Assembly: GCA_038496445.1 (NCBI GenBank)
Contig: JALMLS010000548.1
Location: 186,001 to 250,000, forward strand
DNA: 64,000 bases
Reading direction: 5' to 3'
From: Trichosphaerium sp. ATCC 40318
Taxonomy: Eukaryota; Discosea; Flabellinia; Trichosidae
Position numbers and translations under genes: made by a program. The notes beneath the pieces are model-generated. The model saw only the letters and a list, made by a program, of their open reading frames with translations, was not told the origin of the DNA and searched no databases. Every line of letters begins with the position of its first letter. Within the stretch, counting starts at the first letter, position 1. Shown in pieces: positions 47,656 to 59,574 of this stretch.

Positions 47656-48463
47656 TCAAGAGTACAAACCCTGTACCAAGTCTTCAATGCTTACTTGACC
47701 ATCGCCAGACTCAAAGTTCAGTGCTGCAAGCAGCTCATCAACATCGTCATCTGATAGAGGGGAGCCACCAAGCTTTGTGAGCGCGTGGCGAAGCTCTCCA
47801 AGCTCAATAATGCCTTTCAAAGTGTCAATAAATGTCTTATAAATAAAACATGGAAAAAACTTTCATGAGACTTTTGTGACGTCATAGATCAACATACCGG
47901 CGCTTGATGGGTCTAATTCTTTTAGCCAGTCCTTGATATCATTCGGGGAAGTACTTTTAAGCAATCCCATGAGTTTGAGAAACTGTTGGAAGGAAATTAA
48001 AAAAAAAACAGTTTTGAAGTAATTTTTCAATTCATACCTCTGCAAACTCGACAGTGCCGTTACCGTAAATGTCCATGCGTTTAAGAGTTAGTTTGAGGTG
48101 TTCTGCTCTGATAAACAATTTAGTACACCCGTTAAAACTAAATTTCCGCGTGTACGCACGTATATGAGCGTCCAACTGCCTTTAGAACGTGTTCAATTTC
48201 GTCTACACCTATAACACCTAAAAACAGCAATGAGCCTATGTACGAGTCGCTGAGTTTCCGTACCATCGCCGTCTTTATCAAATAGAGCAAATGCTTCTTT
48301 GTAAACGTTCAACTCAGAGTTTGCAAGCGTGGACTACGGTAGGATGATCAATACGCAAGGTACCGGTAAAACCCGTTATCCGTGGATAGAAAGAGGTACG
48401 CACAACTAATTTTCTAGCGTGTAGTTCCGTGTCTTTTCGCTTGAGATCCCTATTATTGGCCAT
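47656..48463 (-). CDS. Calmodulin-like EF-hand protein
   Basis: ATG at 48463 (MANNRDLKRKDTELHARKLV), then ELNVYKEAFALFDKDGDG, a canonical EF-hand 1 helix and loop start. The second hand is LTLKRMDIYGNGTVEFAEFL. The third is reduced (WLKELDPSSAGMLIYDV), and the fourth reads DELLAALNFESGDGQVSIED, ending LVQGLYS. The layout and length (about 165 residues) suit calmodulin, centrin or troponin-C relatives. Hands 2-4 lack several Ca2+ ligands, so it probably binds one or two ions. Six short exons. Its start codon is 20 bp from the first possible ATG of the divergent membrane-protein gene. Confidence 0.85.
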
Positions 48464-48483
48464 AGTGTTGTATTGTTATCAAT

Positions 48484-49457
48484 ATGTACAAGAGACGCGT
48501 TGACCGTGTCTTCCGTCGTTCTCAAAAAAAAAAAAGTTACAGCTTCACCAAACAACTTGTGCTCATGCCAAAACTTAAATACACAATCGATTTTGGTAAA
48601 GGGACTGTATTCGTTGTCCAATTTGGGCTGTTATTCTTTTTCAACCGCTGGGACAATAATACAGCTCTTTTGTATGCTACATTACACTCATGCTATGGTA
48701 CTACATAATTAACGCATAGTAATTGTTAAACAGTTGCGTGTCAGGTTTCATGTGGTGCGCAAAATCGTTACTGTTTCCAGACTCATCTTGGGAAGCAGAC
48801 ACGCCATGGTACGCAAGCTATACATTTCTTCGGCTTGTAACATTTCTAGGTGGTACATACTCCTTGTGGCGTTCCCTGGTCTGTGCGGTTACCACATACC
48901 TGGTGTTATCATCAGTATTTATGACGTACACGCTCCAGCAATGCTGTTCGTTTTGTGTATTGGCATGTTCATCGCTGGTACACTCTAACGCCATTACACA
49001 CATTTACTAAACGCTTGGTAGGTACATTCATTCATTTTTCAGCTGACATGCAAAAACATACTACACTATCAATAAAACGCGGTCTAATTACTACTGGCTT
49101 ATGGTCACTATCGCGTAACATCAATTACTTTGGGGAACTATTGATATACCTGGCAATGGCACTGTTATCAATGCACTGGCTGCCAGTTTTATACTTGAGT
49201 ACGAACAACTAGACAACATTCTTTTTACCATGTCATTATCGGCCTTGTTTCGAAAAACAATGTTGCTTATTTTTTTTGTAGCGACATTCATTGCTGTTTA
49301 TTGGGTTCCCAACATGCTACGTAAGGATAAATCGTTGTCAAGATACCCCGAATTCAAGGTAAGCTTACAGGCTGTTCTATAACAATGGCACATTCTTATA
49401 ACAATTTTATAGGCGTGGAGTAAGAATACAAAATTGTTTATCCCCTTTATAATTTGA
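48484..49457 (+). CDS. Membrane methyltransferase/steroid-reductase-type protein (DUF1295/ICMT-like)
   Basis: Six exons join into LLYATLHSCYGFMWCAKSLL, FPDSSWEADTPWWYILLVAF, IAADMQKHTTLSIKRGLITT, GLWSLSRNINYFGELLIYLA, and MLRKDKSLSRYPEFKAW.., ending KLFIPFII. The A-D-x-Q-K, G-L-(F/W), R-N-x-N-Y-x-G-E block is the cofactor-binding signature of the isoprenylcysteine methyltransferase / steroid 5-alpha-reductase C-terminal superfamily. Here the usual His-Pro before Asn-Tyr is Asn-Ile. Four or five membrane helices; likely ER. The start is either ATG 48484 (adds 27 basic residues) or ATG 48565 (MPKLKYTIDFGKG), and the second looks more natural. The substrate cannot be told. Confidence 0.8.
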
Positions 49458-49549
49458 CATGTTGAAAAAAAAAAAAAAAAATTACTTCGACACCGTCTCT
49501 TTTGCCTCTTATGTCTCAACTATGGAGCGCAAATCACACATACCTTATA

Positions 49550-50777
49550 TTATGTCAGACTTAAACTGCAGTGCACAAAATCTAAAGCGGTACCGGTGAA
49601 GAACGACTTTTCTGGCAGTACTGTTTTTCCACTACAATGGGCTGCAATAATCAAGCGTTGTAACCGCGTAAGTCTGCTAAATTTTTTCCAAGGTACAGTA
49701 GTGTCATCACCAAGGAAAGAGTCGTGATTATCAGGTAACTCAACTTCGAGTTTGACAAGTTCAAGAGTGTCACTACAACAAACTGATAAGTGGTTTTTTG
49801 TAGCAAACCGAAAAATACTGACCTGAGACGCCATAAGTGCATAAAATCTGCGGCCAATAGACACTCCGATTTTATTGTTAGAGTTTTCAAGTATCTAAGC
49901 TGATACCAGTTTATTCCATGAAGAACAATAGCACCAAGCTATCAAAAATTATTTCAAAAAAATGAAGCCAGATCAAGCGCAATGTACCTGACCGTAATTA
50001 CCTGGCTTCCAAAACCAATCTATGCGCAAGTCGTCAAGTGTACCGCTGAACTCTATTGTCAAGTCTTCAAGATGAGACAACACGCTTATCGCCTCAAATT
50101 CAGCTTCTCCATAGCCACTACATGAACGTAAGTGAGACCTACAAAGGAAAAGTGTTCATTTGAGAAAATACTTTCTAATGTGTTATGATGCCTATGTGCA
50201 AGCTTCGTAGAGTTGAAAATTGTGTCAAATAGTTTTGAATGTCATTTGTTTTCATAGTTTCCACAACTAATTGCAAGTGATTCAGGGCCTATACATCTTT
50301 GTGCGTTAGCTGCAGAGTATTTGTTTTTAAGCTGTTTTGCACTAACGTCAAAAGCCTGTATTGATGTAAAAATGTTGTTTTTGGCGAGCGGAGAAGACGT
50401 GAAGGTGGCATCAACGCACACAAATGTCAAGTTCAAGTATTTTGCTAAACAAGCCAACTGACCCTTGGGGAAGGTATTCACCGCGTAGTAGTTTGCGTCA
50501 GTAGCACTCCACAGGTACTCAGTTTCATTTTGAGCAATAAAAAGGCGACTAGCCACTAATCGCATAGAATGTAACCAAGTCGTGGATGTGCGTATCGTCG
50601 CCAACCTTATTCCCTCAGAATTTGTAACAAAAAGATGAATAAGTACCAGTCACTCGGGTTATCTAACAGGCACAAAATACGTCTAAGTAAAGGCAAAGGG
50701 AGGCCATGTAGCTGAACTTCATAAAGGAGGCTTGGTACGTAAAGAGAATCCCCGACAGCACAATTTCGCCGCTTCAT
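49550..50777 (-). CDS. F-box protein with irregular leucine-rich repeats
   Basis: ATG at 50777 (MKRRNCAVGDSLYVPSLLYE). Exon 2 joins in frame to give LPLPLLRRILCLLDNPSDWL, then STTWLHSMRLVASRLF, a recognisable F-box. The rest is LRR-like: LACLAKYLNLTFVCVDATF, EAISVLSHLEDLTIEFSGTL, LRYLKTLTIKSECLLA, LTRLQRLIIAAHCSG, ending VHCSLSLT. About 340 residues. Presumed SCF ubiquitin-ligase substrate receptor. It shares a 10-bp start-to-start spacer with the HDAC gene on the other strand. Confidence 0.65.
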
Positions 50778-50787
50778 TTAATTTCAA
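50778..50787. promoter_or_regulatory. 10-bp divergent spacer
   Basis: TTAATTTCAA is all that separates the F-box ATG (50777, minus) from the HDAC ATG (50788, plus). Both transcripts must either start inside the opposite gene or be almost leaderless. Relies on both start codons being right. Confidence 0.5.
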
Positions 50788-52890
50788 ATGGTCCAAGAAG
50801 ATTTTACTGCGCAAAAAAAAACAGAAAAAGGCAATGGGTTAAGCCAACAGCTTGATTGCGTTAAGCACATACCCACAAAAACACCAAACCATAAGAGGTT
50901 GTTACGTGATGCATAAACTTCCTCACTCTTGCCATTTTGGCGTGAAGAAACCGTCAAACAAAAACCCACGAAAAAAGGGGCTACTAGATAGGCGGAACCA
51001 CGCCAAATTCTTTCAAATGTTAATAAACAGCGATTGTAACGTCGGTGGGTATACTGCAAGGTGATTTCTTTTTCGCGAGCAATTGACCCACAATGACTTT
51101 TCATTTTTATCTCGAGCTAAGTTTTTTTTTCTTGTGAGCAGACCAAAAAATAGAACTGGTATTGTTTGTGATTACAGAATGGCTCTACACGAAGCTTACG
51201 ACAGACACCCCGAACGCCCTGCGAGAATTGAAGCTGTATATTCTGATCTCTGGCTGCAAGGTTGAAAGTGTCAACCAAAAAAAATTTTTACTGACTTCTT
51301 TTTTTTGTGCAGGACTTGTCGCCAAGTGCGTTAAATATAAGCCCCGTCCTGCTACAAGAGAACAGCTTAGTTTGGCACACTCTCAAAGCGTACGTGCTCC
51401 TTGTTTGGGGATGTTCTGTCTGGGATTTTTTCTGATGTGTTGTCCGTTTAGCATATTGAGAACGTACAGAGGACATCAAGCAAACCAACCCACGACTTCG
51501 ATGGAGACACATTCGCGAATCAGTTTTCGTCAACTGCAGCTCATTTGGCTGCAGGAAGCCTCATACAAATTACAGAACAGGTTGTCAAAGGAAACGTAGA
51601 TAACGGATTTGCAATAATCAGACCTCCTGGTACAACCCATTAAGTTCTCTCAAACCTAACAAAAAAAAAAGGTCATCATGCGGAATGTAATACTGCGTTG
51701 GGATTTTGTCTTTTCAATAATGCCGCAGTAGCAGCTTTGCATGCGCAAAAGCGATTGGGTGTAAAGAGGTACGAAAACATTATAAAACCTTGGGAATATT
51801 TATTGATTGTTTTTTTTCTCCTACAGAATTTTGATTTTGGATTGGGATAGTACGTAGTTTGTTGGTTTCTTTTTTATTTTTTTTTTTTTGGGTACTTACT
51901 GAGCGAAGTACATCATGGGAACGGTACACAGCATATTTTGGAGGACAACAGAAATATCATGTACATGAGTATGCACCGCTCCGATTATGGGCAATACTTT
52001 CCTCAAACGGGCCACGTCCACGAGGTACATTTTCCGCTTTGGTTTAAAGAGTGAAAGCTCTAAAGAAGAGAAACTTTGCAGGTCGGTAGAGGTGCTGGCG
52101 AAGGATTTACAGTAAACCTACCATGGCATGAGGATGAGATGGGAGACGCCGAATACATGAAAGCCTTTGAGATGATAGTGATGCCTATCGCTCGACAATA
52201 CAACCCAGAGCTTGTTATAATCTCTGCAGGGTTTGATGCAGTAAGAGGAGACCCTGTCGGTGGTTACGACGTATCACCAGAGCGTGAGTGCTTTTTTTTT
52301 TCTTTTTTTTTTTTTGGGTTGATTCTACAAAAAGCAAAATACGCGTTAATGTAACGTAGTGTTTGGAAAAATGACAGAAATGATGATGACGCTCGCAAAA
52401 GGAAAAGTAGTTTTGGCACTTGAAGGCACTGCGTTTTTAATTAACCATCCAAAAAAAAAAACCTTCGTGCGAGCTTCTCTTATTCTTTGTTAAGGTGGAT
52501 ATAGTTTACGCGGTATTGCTGCTTCTTCTTCTTCATGTGTACGTGCTCTACTAGGTGAAAAATCAGCACATCTCGACTACAGCAGGCCACTAAGTACGAA
52601 TTCTTAGTAATTCCAGTACATGATTGATAACTCCTCACTCTACTCTAGAGTACAACGCAATATTATGTATCAACTCTTGCATACGCCACCAAAGACCATA
52701 CTGGTCGAAGCTGTCCGATATCGAACTACTTGAAGACCCTACAAAAATCGAATTTGAACCCTCAGAATCACTATTCGACCATTTCATGAAAATCAAACAT
52801 TTGACCTCCTACCGCCCGTACAGCGATCCTCTAGACGACGCTATAAGTAATGTAAGAGAATACCCAAGCGCACAGCGCATAGCAGTTTAG
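50788..52890 (+). CDS. Class II histone deacetylase
   Basis: Zn-dependent lysine deacetylase. Exon 1 from ATG 50788 ([20 protein letters not shown]) splices in frame to [37 protein letters not shown]. Catalytic blocks follow: [56 protein letters not shown] (built across an intron), [54 protein letters not shown] and [16 protein letters not shown]. These contain the His-His dyad, the Asp/His zinc ligands, and the place of the catalytic Tyr (GGYS). The order matches HDAC6/10/Hda1 class II enzymes. C-terminal tail ends YPSAQRIAV. About 12 exons. Nuclear or cytosolic location cannot be told. Confidence 0.93.
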
Positions 52891-53266
52891 TGAGGACAAG
52901 ATCTTTGAGGCCTACTGAAGAAAAAACAACGAAAGTGAAGAAGAACAACGGAGAAAACAAAATTGTACTTTACATACTTAAATAAATTACTGCGTGGATC
53001 TGTTGGTTCTTGTATAAGTAAATATGAACCCCCAACATCCATTTTTTTTTGAAAAAGTTCAGTGGTAATTTTTGTCTCAAAATAACGTGTTTTTGCTTGA
53101 TTTAATTTTTTTTCGCCAATTTAATTTTTGATTATTCAAAACCCAGCAAAGTGTACAGACGCTACAAAAATTAGTACGGTGCGAGGTTTTACAAAAAGCA
53201 CGTTTTTTGGTAATAGTGGAGGGAAAACGGTTAGTTTGTCTGCGAAACAACGAAAAGAGTGCAAAA
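52891..53266. other. Intergenic, promoter of CXC gene
   Basis: 376 bp, T-rich around 53040-53110. Nothing coding recognised. Confidence 0.4.
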
Positions 53267-55350
53267 ATGAAAAGGAAAAGTAGTGCGACGCGTGGACATA
53301 ACACGGATGAAGACGGTGAGTAGTTTGTGCAACGCAACGGGCAAATTAATCGTTAGCCATCAAATTTGTCAGAAAATTGTCCTTTGTTTATCCTCGTGTT
53401 AAACCGGCGCGTTTTACAATCGTACAACTATTTTGAACGATGTTGGAGACAACCCAACTGATTCGCACTCATCTTCGTTTTGTGCTCTGCACAGTGTTCT
53501 TAGCGCACAGAAGTAACACTCCTACTAGACTACGTAAACGATAGACACCGTGGTAGGAATTCTACAAGTTCAAACGCGGAAGTAGCCCAAACGCGATCAA
53601 ATCGCGCGCAGAGGTAAACAAATTCAAAATATTCAAAATTTAAAATTGTTGCTTGATTTTTTTTTTTTTTCAAACGTGCTGTTCCTATTTAGCTAACCTT
53701 ACCCCGCCACGTCAAGACCACAACCAGTTCATTCGTCTCTTGGAGTCACGGTACCGTTCTATTTCTTAAAACACGAAACCAAGCTTGTTTCATGTGTTTT
53801 GATAAAAATTATAAAGCTAAAAATCTATAAAAGGTATCCGTGGCGCAACAACTAGCCAGTCTCGCTGCCCCTGGTATTGTCACAAATGTCACACAACCTG
53901 CTATGTCACCTAAAAAATCACCATCTAAAACGCCCTACCTAACGCCACGAGAACCACATGCAAATAGCGAAAGCTTACACAAAGGAAAAGAACCCATGTG
54001 CAAGCAGTGTAACTGCAAAAATTCAAGATGCCTAAAGTTGTACTGTGAATGCTTTGCAGCGCGTGTGTATTGCAACCATTGCAATTGCGCTGGGTACGAA
54101 TGACCTGTTTTGGAAATACGCAAGCTAACAAAATTTGTAGGTGTCGAAACAAGCCAGAATACGCTGCAGAGGTGTTACGTGCTGTTGGACACGCGTTGGA
54201 GAGAAATCCAAAGGCTTTTGAGCCGAAAATAACGACAAACGGCGTACGTATTCACGTTTGCTCTCGCTATAGCGTTCTATGGCTAATCATTAGGTATTAG
54301 ATCGCTAGTAAAGGTATACACGCCAAGGGGTGCAATTGTAGGAAGACCTTCTGTCTAAAAAAGTACTGCGAGTGTTTTCAGGTGCGCAGGACGCGTTGCA
54401 TAGCAATTGTTTTGTGAATAGTTTAATAATGGCGGCAAAAAATTTGAGTGTAAAAAACTTTCTCTGGTCAAAACCACACGTCCAAGAAATATCATTTATT
54501 CGTTTGACAATTGTATTAGGCCGGTGTTATTTGTAGTACATTGTGCCGTTGCGTTGGTTGTAAGAATCAGCATAATAATAAGGAAAGAGAACGCGCTATG
54601 GAAGAAATGCTTCGTTCAGAAAGTCCGCGGGAAAGTAAGCGGCGAAAGTTATCCAGGTCTAATGACGAGATTCAAGTAGCTAGTTTGATGGCTTCTGGCT
54701 ACTTTCCAAAGCGACGACAAACAAACTACGCTCGGTACGTTTTTTTTTAATCAATGGCACCACCAATAAAAAAAAATAACCGTTCCCTTCTGTACTAATC
54801 CTCAAATTAATAAGTGCTGTTGATGAAATTATTAACCCAGAATCTATTTGTGGCTTCTGTGAAACCCTACTTAAATCTCTGCAACAGCCACCTTCTCTGC
54901 CTCAAGTTCAATCCTCTTCTGGTAATCAAGCTAGCACTGTTACGTTCCCTGTTACGCGCGCTACAGGCGTTCCAACTGATTCTAAAATGGAGGCTCCAAG
55001 CAATATAAAATATGCTCAAGTGCTTCCATTACCACAACAGCAAACACAACAACATGGTACAGCCACTGTGATGCCTCTTCCTCAACAATCAACAGAAGGT
55101 TGGACTCCAACTACCCGTGGTAGAGATGGGATGTCTAAAAACAATGCTGGCGTACAAGGAAGTGCCGTTAGCGGTATTTCACAAGAATCAGAACATTTAC
55201 TTTTAAAAGAACTTTTGGGATTTCTAACAGGGACGATGCAAAAGATAACACAGCGTGGTACGTGTACTGAATCTAGTAGTAAATAAGTTATTAAATTTTC
55301 TTGTAGAGAAGCAGCTGCATCTTGATGCACATAAGGCCGAGAGTACTTGA
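53267..55350 (+). CDS. CXC-domain (tesmin/TSO1, LIN54-type) DNA-binding protein
   Basis: Probable start at 53267 ([16 protein letters not shown]), then several Ser/Arg-rich exons whose joins I could not fully close. The core is two cysteine-rich CXC motifs. The first reads [20 protein letters not shown], then [11 protein letters not shown]; the second reads [19 protein letters not shown], then CRCVGCKN. The linker between them ([20 protein letters not shown]) carries the conserved NP.AF.PK. This pair binds the CHR promoter element, and in animals and plants it anchors the DREAM cell-cycle repressor complex. The C-terminal half is Gln/Pro/Ser-rich, ending [11 protein letters not shown] at 55350. 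Nuclear regulator. Confidence 0.88.
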
Positions 55351-55628
55351 CTTTTCGTATCATGTGCTTTCTGACAACTTGCCAAGTTTGGTTTTTTTTT
55401 TTTGGTCTAGTAGTGGCCTTTGTCCTTATTGTAAATAAATAGCTTGTTTGTACATTGTGACTTTGATTTATAGTTACCTTCTTATAGATTAGTCAACACG
55501 TGGATATTACATAATGCACAGTTAGAACTAAGCGTAGTTCATAGTTTATCAGTAAATTCAACACTTTTTATTACTTTATACAAATACAAACGTGTTGTGG
55601 GGTTTTTTTATATACAGTAAGTACCATT

Positions 55629-56900
55629 TCACAACGTCCTAGGTTGTTGAGCCAAAGATACAAAATGCTTTTGTCCGAAGCTCCCTACAAATATTTTTAG
55701 AATATCACGTGAATGAGAAATGCGTGACAACATACAATTGTTTTGAACAGCGCTGATTTCTTCCATGAAACAAGGACCAATCCCAGTCAACTTCAGGGTA
55801 CACATCTTTGAGAATTGTGGGCCAGTACCTCAAGAGTCCTGAACCCCCAATATCACGTATTTGGCTTTTAGAGATCCAATGCCTTTAAAGGGTAAGTAAG
55901 CTCCAAATTGAAACTAATATAATCAGTGTACCAGTCCACAACCTAGAGTTACATATTAGCAATTACATGTTGATAATTATGGATATTGGGGTACGCACGT
56001 GTGTAATATTGTACATTTCTTCAGCTTTGAGAAAAAAATTCTTGACGTTTTTAAGATTCTGCCACCATCCCATTTCCACTGGTGCGTCACTCATAAACTT
56101 CCTTGAGGTAAAAAAACGTGTCATTATTTGATGAGGTTTCCAATTTCAGCTCTTTGCAAAATACACATACTTGAATACAAAGCGCTCTTCAATCCATTGA
56201 TGCTCCGGGTAACACTCCATAACACCGCGCCTCAGAGAGCCTCCTGTCCTATATAAATACATTAATGAAGCTACGCCAATGATGCACCATTAGAGAAAGA
56301 CTGTACGTCGTAACCAGCATACCACCAGCACCATTTTTAAACCTAAAAGATGTCAGGTTTTTACAGGGAAAACACAACACATTATACTTGAAACTCACGC
56401 TTCAGTTTTGGTAACACGATACCAATCGTCGTATATCTTGACACCCAATTCTTTACCTACAGTATCCATTTTCTTTCTACGCAGTGTGTCATCTTTCCAT
56501 ATACCTGGGTGTCCACGCCTAGTCGATTTCTTAACATTACTTTTTTTAGTAAATCAATTTCGCCATACGTAAAACTCCAAGGCTCCCAAAGGTGCTCTGG
56601 GTACATTTTTTCAAGAACCTGGGATGATGATCCATACCTGACAATCTTGTAAGCATTCACAATGCTATAATTGGGGCGTTACCGAGCTATTAGAGGTGAT
56701 CTTCCAAAACGAACCCATGCATCTTGCGGCACTTTGTACCAATCATCAAGCAGCTTTACGCCAAGCTTTTGGCCCAACTTGTCGGTGAGGTTTTTGTCTG
56801 CATTAGAGGGTGGTAGTTTTTTGGAACGTTTTGCTCTCATCCTGGATGTTGTCATTGCATTTTTTGACACCTTTCGCTTGGGTTGAAATGTCACTCTCAT
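55629..56900 (-). CDS. DWY-repeat protein B
   Basis: ATG at 56900 (MRVTFQPKRKVSKNAMTTSR). Modules as in the gene at 13883: KLGVKLLDDWYKVPQDAWVR, MYPEHLWEPWSFTYGE, ELGVKIYDDWYRVTKTEA, GSLRRGVMECYPEHQWIEE, MGWWQNLKNVKNFFLKAEEM and IGGSGLLRYWPTILKDVYPE. Three or four modules, split by short introns near the middle of each. The last exon and stop (about 55629) are tentative. Function unknown; the conserved Trp/Tyr pattern suggests a folded ligand-binding helical unit. Confidence 0.7.
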
Positions 56901-57274
56901 TTTTGACCAACGATTGGGCTGAAATGACCACTGACTATACGCTTACGCGATAGATGTCGTCCGTATACGCGTTTTGCTGTTTTTGTTTTATTTGGTGTTG
57001 ATAGTTGTTAAATGTCCTCACATAGGCGTGTAAGCTGGCTTCGGAGCCTTTGGTAGTGTTAAAACGATAATACGTTATAGCAACATCGGTGATCTAATTC
57101 TAGAAACGAGACTGACATATTGTGTACCTCGTAGCCTGTTACAACGTGTTTAGATGTGAACCGAATCTATACACGCAGAAATCATACGACTTTTTTTTAC
57201 GCTGACAGCAGCGAGTTCACTAACGCTCTGAACTGGTAACCAGTCATAATTAAATAATACAACTCTTTATCTAG
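56901..57274. other. Divergent promoter region
   Basis: 374 bp between divergent starts of DWY-repeat gene B and the LYR-motif gene. No exon seen. Confidence 0.4.
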
Positions 57275-57988
57275 ATGGCACGAGCATTTCGGTTGTACAG
57301 GGACCTGCGACGCTCTGGAAAGAAATGGCCAGCACCAGGTAATACATTACAACGAGTTATTACATCTTAGAACATATTCTACTCTAAACAGCTGCTTACT
57401 ACGCTACACATTATACCACAACGCAAACTAAAAGTCCAAGAGCGTAATTTCATTCTAAAACGCCCTTTGAGTTTGTTTTGGTTTTTTTTGGTTGTCATTT
57501 CTTTCTGTGGCTGACACTAACTCATAGATGAAAGTCGTATTGAAAGATCGCTCAACCATCACTTCCCAACTATTGTAAAGAAACACTGGACACATGCTAA
57601 ATCACAAGCAAAGAGTGTTCATGACGTTGATAAGATGCTTGATTATGGTGACGGCGAGTTGAAGCACTTACGTGACTTGGCATCAAACAAATATTACAAA
57701 AAGGTACGCACGTTGTTCATTAAGGGTGACTGATATAAGAACAACCACCTAACACCATTTACATTCTCCAATGCATAGCAGCAAGCTCATATTATTTGTT
57801 AGTGTCCACCAAAGGGTATTCATTTCCATTCTAATTTGGACACGTTAATCAAAGACCTCGCTGATTCTCAGCAATTAAAGAGGCGAAAGCAAGGTGCAGG
57901 AATAGTAGGTAGAATTTTGACAGCAATGTTTCCACCACCACCTAAAATGGAAGAAGACCCGGATGATAAACAAAATGTAACTAAATAG
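57275..57988 (+). CDS. LYR-motif (LYRM/Complex1_LYR) mitochondrial protein
   Basis: ATG at 57275: MARAFRLYRDLRRSGKKWPA. The Leu-Tyr-Arg motif near the N terminus, followed by basic helices (RIERSLNHHFPTIVKKHW), is the LYRM pattern. Such proteins help assemble respiratory complexes or Fe-S proteins in mitochondria, usually by binding acyl-ACP. Exon 3 joins as KKCPPKGIHFHSNLDTLIKD, and the C terminus is QNVTK at 57988, about 140 residues. The C-terminal part (MFPPPPKMEEDPDDKQ) is not typical. Which LYRM it is cannot be told. Confidence 0.6.
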
Positions 57989-58297
57989 ATAGCACAAAAA
58001 ATTTGAACAACAAAACAGCTTTGTTTTTACATTTTCTTTTTTCGGTGGCGTGTACTATCGTGGGTAGTGGGATTGCATACTAACTAATAACAACACTATA
58101 CGAGAGGAGTGACAAGTGTTTGGTTGATTGAGGTTAGCCAACTTTTCAATGAAACCTCGAAAAAAGTACTTTTTTCTTCAAAAATTGTTGCTGGTTACAA
58201 CGAAATTGGACAAAACTTGCTCTTGGGAACTTCTGCTTGTTGATGGAAGTACTCAGTTATATACTCATAATATAGTACCTAACTATAGCACTGCATC

Positions 58298-58889
58298 ATG
58301 AGCGTTCTACAAGTACAAACTAAAATGGATGACAACTGTCTTGAAGAATTTGATAAGTGAGTAAGAACTATGCAACGATCATTTACCAATTAACGTTACA
58401 GATTTAAGATGGGCAAAGGGCACCGCTACATAGTATATAAACTTACAGATGAATACAGTCGCATTCAAATTGAGAACACAGGTAGTGAAGGAGACACATG
58501 GCAGAAAATGGTTGAGGATCTGCCAGAGGACGAGCCAAGATATTGCGTTTTTCCTTTCACGTACGACCTTGGGCTTGATGGTAAACGAACCAAAACAGTG
58601 TTCCTCTTCTGGTAGGGCAACAAACAATAGAAAATGACTCCACACTAACAATGGCTTTTTACAGGTGCCCAATGAAGTCAGGTGTTAAACGCAGAATGCT
58701 ATACACATGTACCAAAGCATACCTGAAATCTGTATTGCATGTACGTTTTTCATGGCAACGTGACTTGTGTAGTACCTCCAACGATACTAACAGTTATCTT
58801 AGGGTATAGCCCTTCGTATGGAGACTGGAAATAAGTCAAATTTGACTGAGCAAGCCCTCTTAGAAGAATGTAAGCAAAAGTACAGATGA
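58298..58889 (+). CDS. ADF/cofilin
   Basis: Actin-severing protein. Five exons: MSVLQVQTKMDDNCLEEFDK, FKMGKGHRYIVYKLTDEYSR, GDTWQKMVEDLPEDEPRYCV, DLGLDGKRTKTVFLFWCPMK, and SGVKRRMLYTCTKAYLKSVL.., with end TEQALLEECKQKYR. It contains the 'FFFWCP...vKxKMxYxSsK' actin-binding helix region in variant form (LFWCPMKSGVKRRMLYTCTK). About 143 residues, the normal size. The N-terminal Met-Ser may be regulated by phosphorylation, as in relatives. Confidence 0.93.
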
Positions 58890-59574
58890 GTACGGATTGC
58901 GAATTACTGTACATAAAACACAAAGCCCTGTTTCTTTTTATCTCTTGTGTATTTTGTGTTTCGTTTTACAGGTATTTCTGCCTAACAAACGGCGAACATT
59001 CGGCGAAAGCGTTACAACGTACTGATATTTTTAACATTTATGTGAAGATACCGTGGTTACACAGAGGTTGTACAACTATTTACGTGGATATTCGGGCGTT
59101 GACAACGCCACCATAGCGTTATTTTTATGTCACATTTTCCAGAAAAATAACGAAAACCGATTGAGCGAATGTGGCTGTTCAAAGTGTAGAAGCAGTTGTA
59201 TCCTCAATTAAGCTAAATGTAGTAAACGCCTCGGGCTGTTTGATTTTTTTTTCGGGAAGACCAAATCAACTGGGAAACCGCACGTTAACACCACCGAGTT
59301 CAGTTCACATGGCTCCACGAGAAAAAAGGAAATGAACAAAAACAGCAAGTTCAAGAAAATAGAAAAACAGCGAGAGTCCGCGGAAACTACATAGTGATGA
59401 AACATAAAAGGCACCAAGCAAAAAGACATGAGGCAGTTACGTAATTTGGGTGGACACATTTATCAATTTTATTACAGTATTGTCCTATAATTAGTTGAAA
59501 TTTCAAAGAGAGACTTGAATAAAGTTTATACGTGACTTAGTCATAACTATTTAAACAAAAAGAGACAAACAGCA
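58890..59574. other. Intergenic spacer, no gene seen
   Basis: 685 bp upstream of the Rap gene. Short open stretches only, without motifs. Confidence 0.45.
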
